Of a stretch of 64,000 nucleotides of DNA, positions 56,417 to 64,000 are shown piece after piece. Origin of the DNA: Coprinellus micaceus (lineage: Eukaryota > Basidiomycota > Agaricomycetes > Agaricales > Psathyrellaceae). The translations under genes and the position numbers were made by a program. The DNA lies in the NCBI GenBank assembly GCA_951394405.1, contig OX596336.1:558001-622000 (forward strand), in the 5' to 3' direction. The notes below the pieces were generated by a model that saw only the letters and a list, made by a program, of their open reading frames with translations, made no database searches and was not told the DNA's origin. The first letter of the stretch is position 1; the number at the start of each line of letters is the position of its first letter.

Positions 56417-56804
56417 AAAAAAAAAAAAAAAAAAAAAAAAAAACGTCCAGGTCATGTCACCCACGAAGCCAGTCGAGATTTACCTGGTATTCACGGGCGT
56501 GATGCCCGTTTCCATCCAGATCCAGAGTTGCAGGAAGTTCTTTGATATCCGAGGCGCGGGCGAATTACCTTTATTCTCTGACGAGCGTTTTCACGCGATG
56601 GTGGATGGGGTCCAGGCACTAGAAATAACGGAATATGTCGGATTGGGTGCATCGATATCTATACTTGGCGAGTACTTGGTTTGCGCGATGGCTGTATTCC
56701 TTCTCGAACGAGAGGAATTGGATTCCGACGGAGAAGAGCCTCCCGATACCGCATCCGTGGCCCTGCTCAACGGCCATGTACAAATAGTCGGTACTCTGTG
56801 GTAG

Positions 56805-57054
56805 GCTAATAGTAGATAAACAGAGTACTCCCTCGAAGTCTGAATCGTGCTCGAATTCAATCGATGTGAAAAGCCGGTGGGTCGGCTTTGCGTCGGCCGC
56901 AAACTTTGTGTGATCACTTCCACGTGCTCCAACCTCCTGTCTAACGCGTGCTGTTGATGTCAATCGTGACGCCTCCTGCATCCACTCACCATCCTTGGAA
57001 CATCACACACACACACCATCAAGGCCTGTGCAACACACGCGACACCTTAGGAAA
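56805..57054. other. Promoter region of MYND-3
   Basis: No gene; a short ACACACACAC run at about 57003. Confidence 0.4.
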
Positions 57055-59394
57055 ATGCCACCACCAAGAAGCGCTAGACTCAGAGCAGAAAATCAGAGGA
57101 TCGATGAGGTACGCACTCGAACTGAGAAGCTGTTTTTGACTGATCAAGCTCAAGGGTAACCGTAGCTTGTCCAAGGAGTCAAAGTAGGATCCCTGAAGCA
57201 CATTCGAGATATAAACAATGCTTGGCCGAAGGGCGTCCACAATATCAAAAGGCTCCTCTCGGTGCTCTTCGTGCACCTCGACGCCTCCAAAATACCACGA
57301 TTTGGGTCCAGGCAACCGATCTTTCGGGAGGGCACAGACCCCTTCAACCAGGCAGCTCTCATCAGGGAGTGCCTTTGTGTCCTCGCTGGATCTGACTCCA
57401 TCGATAACTTGAACGACAGCGATTGTCTCGAGGTAGTCGAGCTCTTTCGCTCCCACCTGACCAATATCCTGGCGGCGCTCGAGTTCCTGGCTATCTACTC
57501 GCCATTGGTAGTTGGAGAGCGGCCCGGACTCATGGATACTCTCCAGTTTGGCAACATCATTGGAGCAAGCATAGTCACTAAAATCTTCCACTACGGTCGC
57601 GCACTCTTTGAAGAGGAGGAGGACTACCCTTCGTTCGAAATTCTGGTCCCATATGTACTGAAAAGCTGGACCCGATGGATATACAGAATGCCACTGCCAT
57701 ACAACACAAAGCTCACTCCGAAAGAGTACTTCTTCTACGAGCCACTCTACATGATGCTATTCTCCTGCTTCGACGACAATGTCGTCTCCAAGCTCATGCA
57801 AGATAATGTCGACGCGTTCGATCAGAAGACGCTTAAACGCTTAATCCACTCCTTCACATACCGTTACGTCGAATGGACGACCATCCACAAACCCAAGGAT
57901 AACACGGAGGCGAAGCAGCTCAACACCAGAAACTTGGGTCACTTGGTGACGATAGCCGAGAAGCTTGGTTTCTCGCGGAGATTCTACGTCGCTCTCCTTA
58001 AGAGCGACTTCCTTCCAATATCGTTAAACCTCGGATGGGAATTTCGTCATGCTCCAAGTATTCGGCCCTGCGGAGGATCAGTAGCAACTCATATCGCAAG
58101 CGAAATGCTTCCTCAATGGCACTGGCCAGCCTGGGCACTTGTCCGCTCTGTCCCTGTGCTCATCAAGGCAGGACTACTGAAGTTCGTAGTCGAGGATTAT
58201 CTCACCGAAGGGTTAGAACAACCCAAGAGGTGGCACGATCGGGACCCACTCCAAGATGTCTTCCGGATAGCCCATCATCCCAAAATCTTCGAGCCCCTCT
58301 ACATCGAACTGAAGGAGATCCACTCCTCGCCTGTGTGGAAGGACCGACTCACCAAAACCATCGAGGATGCTGTTGACAAGAATATGGCGGTCGGGACGCG
58401 CATGCTCATGTTCGGCGCTTTCCTCAAGACCCACGAAGAGGCACACATACGTGCTACCGCGAAGAATGGCTACTACTCACAGTGCGAATGCATTAATGTC
58501 CGTGCTCTCGCGTTTCTCGTTGATATTTAACTAACGGCTTACTGGGACCTTCAGCATTATAAAAACCCTGCCCGACCCGGATATAAGATCCCGGATGAAT
58601 GCTCCCAATGCCGAAGCGTTGTCTACTGTTCTAAGAAGTGCCAGGAAATGGACTGGGAAGCTCTGCACAAGGATGAGTGCCTTTTTCTCCGGCACGTACG
58701 CATCGGTACGTCCCTCCATGCCATACGTTTTAACAATCAGTATGTTTATGCATACCTATAATGTCAGAGCGCGAGCTCCATGGCCTCTGGCTTTCTCACA
58801 AGGACCGCATGCGATACCTCCAGTTCCTCGAGCTCGCCTACGTCGACGGCCTCGTTTCAGACGAGCTGGGGCAGGCACGGTACGTGCGCCCCCAAACCGC
58901 AGCTGATATCAAAATCTACTGCGTCAACACGGTGACCATGCCCATCGGCTTCGAGGCCTTCTCCCCCAAGGAGCTCTTCTCCCACAAAAAAGGCGGCGAC
59001 CTCATGTTCTCCGGGGACCGCTTTCGAAATGTGGTCCAAAGAGGGAAAGAGCTGGCGGTGGGTAATGACAGGATCCGGATACTTGGGTTGGTGTCGGGGA
59101 TTGGAGGCGACCATTGGGTTACGGCGTTGGGGGTGTACAACCTGATTCGACATCCAAACCTAATCAAGAAGGATGGGTTTCCGTGCTTCATGCTACTAGC
59201 TAGCCATGTTATGGTGAGGGCATGCCGGAGGCCTGACCAAGGTGTATCGGTACGTTGCGGTTTCAAGTCTCCTCTGCCAACTTGACCACTGATCCCAGTC
59301 CAAAAGGATCTGTATAACAACACACTTGCGTCGTTCAGAGCAGCTGAAGCAGCGGAGGCAGAAGCACAATCACGATCGCAATCGTGATAAGTAG
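57055..59394 (+). CDS. MYND zinc-finger protein, cluster member 3
   Basis: Exons 57055-57108 (MPPPRSARLRAENQRIDE), 57166-58497, 58555-58705, 58768-59249 and 59299-59394 give 704 residues. Exon 3 is 151 bases, as in member 2, and encodes HYKNPARPGYKIPDECSQC and the finger CRSVVYCSKKCQEMDW. The N-terminal helical region and C-terminal domain (WLSHKDRMRYLQFLELAYVDG, MFSGDRFRNVVQRGKE, WVTALGVYNL) align with the other members. It alone has a fifth exon, coding a basic Arg/Lys/His-rich tail (LRRSEQLKQRRQKHNHDRNR). The exon 2 donor is GTCCGT, weaker than usual; it is placed by homology to the other members. Confidence 0.85.
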
Positions 59395-59656
59395 ATTTGA
59401 ATCACTTCAAATGCCTTTCATAGATACGAGTGGTGAAGAGCGCTCTTAATACTAATACATGTTTCTGGTCTTATCGCAGGAGAATCATGTTATAGTACTT
59501 ACCATTAGATAGAGGGCAACACGACACGCCCTTCCCCGGCTTCAAAATACACGCGGGATACATGAGGTCAAGTCAAGAAAACATTTCAATCTGTATCTGG
59601 TTCGTCGCTTAACAATCCCTTGACGGGTTAGCACATGTGCACCGCGTAAGGAGTAC
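59395..59656. other. Short convergent intergenic stretch between MYND-3 and MYND-4
   Basis: No feature seen. Confidence 0.4.
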
Positions 59657-61826
59657 CTACAATCCAGTCGCCATGAGCTCGTAATCAATGTCTGTCGCCG
59701 GGAAGACACGCACGTTCACATGCCCATTCAACACCTTAAACCTCTCCCTCGTCCCATCGCGTGTCTTCCAACTCTCCCTCAAATCAAACACCCCCAACGC
59801 CGTAATCCACACATCCCCAATCTTCCATGCGCACCCGACCATCTGAGCGTCCCGGTTCGATTCGTACTGCCGGATAATGGCGCTGAACCGATCGTTCACG
59901 AACGAAGGGCAGTGCGCGAGTGTTTCTCCAGTCATGCGCAGGAAGTCCTCAGCGGTCTCGCACGGCCGGACCTCCATGGGTACGTCCCGAGAGCCTGCGA
60001 GCCAGATTGGGTTTCGTGGTGGTGTGTCTGGGGAGGGAGCTGGGAGACCGTCAGTGGGGAGGGTATTAATGCGTGCGAGGATCTGTTGGAGGATGGGTTG
60101 GAGGGCATCGAGGTAGCGCATGCGGGTTCTGTAAGAGAGCCAGACCGCTCTGAGTTGGCAATCTGAGGGAAGATGTTGGATTCAAATTGAATTGAATGTA
60201 AGGCGCGCGGAAAGACGAACCGATACGATGCACTCTGTTGCTGAGACACTCGTTTCTATGGTGCATTTTCCAGTCTCGTACTTGGCATTCCTTGGAGCAG
60301 TACGCAGCTGCCCTGCATTGCGAACACTCAAACATCCTCGTTATCGGCGTTATTCCTATATCGTCATGCTGCGGGTAGTATCAGCGACCTTTTCGTGGAC
60401 GAAAATGGCCTGACAGAACTTACTTCAACACATGCACAAGTGACGGTGTGCGGTTCATCCTCTGCAGGAACGTAGTAACTATAGAAAAGGAGTGCATTCC
60501 TGAACGTCGCAAAGCGCGAGGCAATCACTTCAACCTGGCTGATCTGCTCCATCGGAAGGCGAGCCTCAGCAACGATAAGAGATTTACGAATCGCGGGGTG
60601 ATGACTCGCGCGCCACAGCGAGAGGAGCGGATCTTGTCCAGACCATCTACGCAGGTCCTTCTCCTGTGTGTCCAACGCGTCATCCGCGATGATGTCGAGA
60701 AGACCACAGTCCAAGAGCTGTGGGATGACTTGTGCAGCCTCCCATGCACGACCTGTCCATGCAGGGAAGATGACGCAGGCGACATCGGCTGCCATCGATC
60801 CGCCGTGCTTGCTGATAGAAGGGGCTTTGCGGATCTGCCAGGCTAGATCGATGCTCCAGCCAGGGAAGCGAGAGAGGGCGAGAGCACGGCGGAAAGGGCC
60901 GACGTAGGCGGCGAGTTTATGTGCGATTGTGATGATGGCGAGGAGGGGACGGCAGTCTGCGGTCTTCGGATCTGCGTCGTACGACGGCTTGTGGGCTGTC
61001 ATCCAGAGAGTACAGTAGTAAGTGAAGGTCTCTGCGAAGCGTTTAAGAGCCTTAGGCTCCATGGCGTGGAGTTTCCGGAGCAATATCTCCCGGGCTGCAT
61101 CCTCGTTGTACGTCTTCCAAAGGGCTCGAGTGCCCATGGAGATTAGATTGAAGTCGGACAGGGAGAGTGTGGGGTACTGAGAGGGCGATTTATCGCCCAC
61201 TCCCAAGAGCCAGGACCTGACGATGTGGTCGACAAGGGCAGTGAGAGATGTACGTTCTTCTTCAGCCTCCAAAACGCTCATCCCAACGTTCAGAAGCCTA
61301 TGTGCGTAGTTGGATCCGACGAGATGGTACAGTGGGTTCACCGTCGAGTACCCGGGGGTGACGGCGGAAGAGAAGTCTGCACAGCGTTTGAGGGCGCTTA
61401 TGAACCCACCCATGTTCCGATGGAAGATCTCCACCAGCAAAGCGACATCGCGCTGCCCGCCCTTTTCCATGTACTCCAAAACGTCTTCAAGGGCGGCGAA
61501 AGACCCCCGGGTGATCGCGAGTTGGCTCTCATCGTCGATCCTCCTGATGTTCCAGGCAACCTGGATTATCGGAAGCTTCCCACCCCGCTCGAGGTTGCGC
61601 AGGACGATGAACACTGCACGTTTGACGAACCCTATCCCCCCAGGGAACACATCCTCAAGTTTGAAGATGTGGGGCACAGAGCCCAGCTCCGCTGCCTCGA
61701 GCAGCTACAGGGCGTTTAGGTTGACGGTGAGCTAGATTGTGGATCGTGCGTTGTGCATACCTCTTCCATCCTCTTTTTGGGTAGTTTGGTTTGGATTCCA
61801 TAGGGCTTTTGTGTAGCTTTGTGCAT
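59657..61826 (-). CDS. MYND zinc-finger protein, cluster member 4
   Basis: Reverse exons 61826-61761 (MHKATQKPYGIQTKLPKKRMEE), 61704-60424, 60368-60221 and 60162-59657 give 666 residues. Exon 3 is 148 bases, the same as in member 1, with the finger FECSQCRAAAYCSKECQVRDW then HHRNEC. The C-terminal domain retains WLSYRTRMRYLDALQ, FVNDRFSAIIRQYESNRD, WITALGVFDL. Exon 3 uses a GTTCGT donor. The helical region (LLEAAELGSVPHIF, FHRNMGGFISALKRCADFSS, FAETFTYYCTLW) is the most diverged of the four. Convergent with member 3, so the cluster has both tandem and inverted copies. No known catalytic motif. Confidence 0.85.
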
Positions 61827-62558
61827 CGTGGTTGTGGTGCGGGTCCAAGCAGTGGCCCCACCGCGATCTACGGGGTGGGAGTAATATACCCCTCATTCGA
61901 AACTCCGACCCGCTGGGCGCGCAGGATCCTCGATGCTTTCATCTCGCCCTCGTTTTTCAGATTCGAATGGTATTTTCTCCATATGATGACTAGCTGAATG
62001 CTTGTGTACTATAGATGGTGTAATTCAGAGCCGATTACGGTGAAACGAGTGACCCACTTGGTCAAGATCCGCGAAAATGTTGACTTGGCAGGCTGCTTGT
62101 GCGATAGATAATCACGAAACCTGTCTATAAAAGGGGCTACGCGACAGTTCAACACGTTCCTTGTTGCAGGCGACACCCACATTTGAAGGATTAGGGCACC
62201 CAAACCTCGAGGTCTCGCGAAGAAGGGGCATTGATGACACATTGATGGTGAAATAAGCGCCCGAGGAGTAGAGCCAATTGGTAGAGCTACCCTCTGGAGC
62301 CACTGGGACCCAAGGAAACCACAGCTGCACAGCGTGTACGGAACTGACAGTCATATCTTGTATGACAAGTCATTTCCTGCGGCGTACGGAATATTCCAGC
62401 GCCCAATCGAATATCAATGAATTGGCCAGAATGTTTGGCCGCAGTTGGCTCTGTTAGGACTGGTCCGTGCACGCCAACAATCCGGAGTTCGAACTCCGCA
62501 AAGTTTTGAACCTCGCCACCGCCGACGACGTCGAGCACATCGTCAAGAACGCCCCCCA
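61827..62558. other. Divergent promoter region, MYND-4 and TIM50
   Basis: No gene was supported; carries an ATAAGCGCCC copy at 62253, 297 bases before the TIM50 start, in TIM50 orientation. A GAGTTCGAACTCC B-box-like string at about 62488 does not fold as a tRNA. Confidence 0.45.
62253..62262 (+). promoter_or_regulatory. ATAAGCGCCC element upstream of TIM50
   Basis: Exact copy of the recurring element, in gene orientation, within the divergent promoter region. Confidence 0.4.
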
Positions 62559-64000
62559 ATGTTGTCCATAGCGAGGTCAAGGCTGCTCGCCACGGCACCC
62601 GCAGTGAGTCGGGTACGATGGGCGTCGCAGGTCCCTCCCAAAGGTCCCGCCAGCAACGACCAGCCAACGCCCGAGACACGCGACTCGGGGTCTGCGTCAT
62701 CATTGCCCGACGCCGAGCCCCTGGCCTCAGGGTCAGCAGCGGGAAAGGCGCCTAGTCTCGATTTCATGCCTTCGGCGGGGGAGGAGCCTAAGAGGACGGG
62801 GGCGCGGTCGTCGAAGGGGACGGTGTCGGGGGCGGAGAAGAGGAGGCAGGTCATGAGTCGTGTCATGCTGGCCATTGTTGGCGGTGGTATCGTTGCCCAC
62901 ACTGTATATTTGGGGCGCGACTGGGAGGAGGATGAACTACAGAGCAAGCGATTGGTGCGTTGAGCGTCCAGATTGTGTCCATTCAGTGTTCTGACAATGT
63001 CATGGCAGCGTTTGGAGGATGCGCCTGCTACGCGATGGGCGAGGACAGCAGAGCGCTTCTCAGATTTGTTCGACGTGAGTACACGTCCCTAGGGGGAGAA
63101 CTCAGTTGACTGATCATTTTGTAGTACTTCAACAAGCCAGCATGGCCTGAATTGCTTCCCCCACCATACCCTCCCCCACACGGCAAACCCTACACTCTCG
63201 TTCTGTCAATGGACGACTTGTTGATCACCTCTATGTGGGATGTAAGTGCCATTCGCGTTCTGATTCGAACCGACGCTAAAATTGTGCCTTTAGCGACAAC
63301 ACGGCTGGAGAACGGCTAAGCGCCCAGGACTGGACTACTTCCTCGCCTACATTTCTCAATTCTACGAGGTTGTCATCTTCACCACACAACCAAGCTACAC
63401 CGCCGCTCCCATCATTGAGAAGCTCGACCGATACAACTTCTTCGTCACCCACCGACTATTCCGTGAAGGCACCCGCTCGATTAACGGAGAGATCGTCAAG
63501 GACCTTTCGTACCTCAACCGCGATCCCTCGAAAGTCATCGTCGTGGATACGATACCAGACCACGTCCGGTTGCAGCCCGAGAACGCGATCGTCCTGCCCA
63601 AGTGGAAAGGTGATCCCAACGACAAGGGTCTCATCGCCATCATCCCCTTCCTCGAGTCTATCGGCATCTACAAGCCTACTGACGTGAGGCCGATCCTCCA
63701 AAAGTACCACGGCAAGGACCTAGCCATCGAGTACGCGCAGACGGAGGCCGAAGCCAAGGCGCGCTATGTCGAGGATTGGAAGGCCAAAAACAAGGGCGTC
63801 ACCCCTGGCCGCATGTCATCCCTCCTCGGTCTGTCGTCTTCATCCGCAGCTGCCGCCACCCCTCGCGGGCAACCACCCCCAACCTACCTCGAGCAGAAAC
63901 GTCGCGAAGCTCAACAGCAGTACCAAGACGAGCAGAAGTACATCCGTGAGAACCGCGAGCAGCTGGAGAAGCTTCTAGAGGCAGACCTCCAGGCTCAGCA
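62559..64000 (+). CDS. TIM50: Mitochondrial import inner membrane translocase subunit Tim50 (3' end outside window)
   Basis: Receptor of the TIM23 complex that takes presequence proteins from the TOM side across the intermembrane space. Exons 62559-62954, 63009-63074, 63125-63241 and 63294 to beyond the window end, in phase throughout (447 complete codons seen). The start [20 protein letters not shown] is a typical basic, amphipathic mitochondrial presequence. One membrane span at about residues 103-120 ([18 protein letters not shown]). Then the FCP1/HAD-like Tim50 core: [83 protein letters not shown]. The visible end is a charged Gln/Glu/Lys coiled-coil-like tail ([20 protein letters not shown]). 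No stop codon before the edge. Confidence 0.95.

Larger units (their letters stand above)
49515..56443 (+). mobile_element. Non-LTR retrotransposon (LINE), Tad1-like, 5' truncated
   Basis: About 6.9 kb element with a partial ORF1, a long intact ORF2, a structured 3' UTR and a 27-base poly-A tract (56417-56443), flanked by a 13-14 bp target-site duplication. It lies in the last exon of MYND gene 2, in the same orientation. The insertion starts inside ORF1 reading frame, with no ORF1 start codon in the element, so reverse transcription apparently stopped early. ORF2 architecture (endonuclease, reverse transcriptase, RNase H, C-terminal zinc knuckle) fits the fungal Tad1 group, assigned from domain order and not from a tree. 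The exact duplication and uninterrupted ORF2 point to a young insertion. Confidence 0.93.
47705..56804 (+). pseudogene. MYND zinc-finger gene, cluster member 2, frameshifted and split by a LINE
   Basis: Same gene model as its neighbours. Exons 47705-47752 (MPGPSPRRQENSYLEF), 47821-49105, 49168-49318 (MYND finger, CAYCNAVVYCSPECQRVDW) and 49378 onward (WLSHQERMQYIHALHAFF). Exon 2 is 1,285 bases, one more than a multiple of three. The frame slips at the GGGG run 47969-47972: RRGWG is followed in the next frame by ALDKAEAHHVLV, where member 1 reads RRGWSS and VLIIKT. The last exon is interrupted after 49514 by the LINE and resumes at 56454 in the frame it left, reading on through FSDERFHAMVDGVQALE to HVQIVGTLW and a stop at 56804. 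It is doubly disabled, though otherwise well preserved. Confidence 0.85.

Noticed and set aside
57003..57014. AC dinucleotide repeat
   Set aside because: Too short to be more than a minor microsatellite.
62470..62510. B-box-like GAGTTCGAACTCC string upstream of TIM50
   Set aside because: No A box or acceptor stem; the palindromic core explains the resemblance.

Overview
The window is nuclear DNA from a filamentous fungus, most likely a mushroom-forming basidiomycete (Agaricomycetes). Evidence: compact genes with many 50-70 bp GT-AG introns and very short exons; stand-alone fungal cellulose-binding modules (CBM1); a DUF6534-type multi-spanning membrane protein; F-box and MYND-finger family expansions; and a Tad1-like LINE with an RNase H domain. 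Nearly every gene is split, so coding regions were rebuilt by joining reading frames across introns. No tRNA, rRNA or CRISPR array could be supported.

Layout. 0-7 kb: gamma-glutamyltransferase, a small reverse-strand hypothetical gene, and two tandem FAD monooxygenases. 7-13.6 kb: a CBM1 mini-protein, a repeat-rich tract with a TIR insertion, and two paralogous cysteine-tailed mini-proteins. 13.6-21 kb: a 2,233-residue Bem2-like RhoGAP in 10 exons. 22.8-25.2 kb: a 646-residue gene of unrecognised family; a decayed copy of its 3' half lies at 36-37 kb. 25.7-42.4 kb: a secretome stretch with three double-psi beta-barrel (expansin/RlpA-like) proteins and two more CBM1 mini-proteins, all on the plus strand, interrupted by a reverse F-box gene and a reverse 12-exon DUF6534-type membrane protein. 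42.6-61.8 kb: four paralogous MYND-finger genes with a third FAD monooxygenase among them. The second MYND gene is broken by a frameshift and by a 6.9 kb LINE with poly-A tail and target-site duplication. 62.6 kb to the end: TIM50, cut by the window edge.

The cell-wall-facing genes (CBM1, double-psi barrel) probably act outside the cell on plant or fungal wall polysaccharides. The Bem2-like protein, TIM50 and GGT are housekeeping. The MYND family, the cysteine mini-proteins and the 646-residue family are lineage-type expansions of unknown role.

Strongest unexplained signals: (1) a 9-mer, TAAGCGCCC, found 15 times where about 0.5 are expected, mostly in gene-upstream DNA; (2) a pair of overlapping, mutually exclusive 29-30 bp hairpins at 40.4 kb; (3) the MYND cluster with its fresh LINE insertion; (4) the two cysteine-tailed mini-proteins; (5) a lost splice acceptor in one barrel gene.
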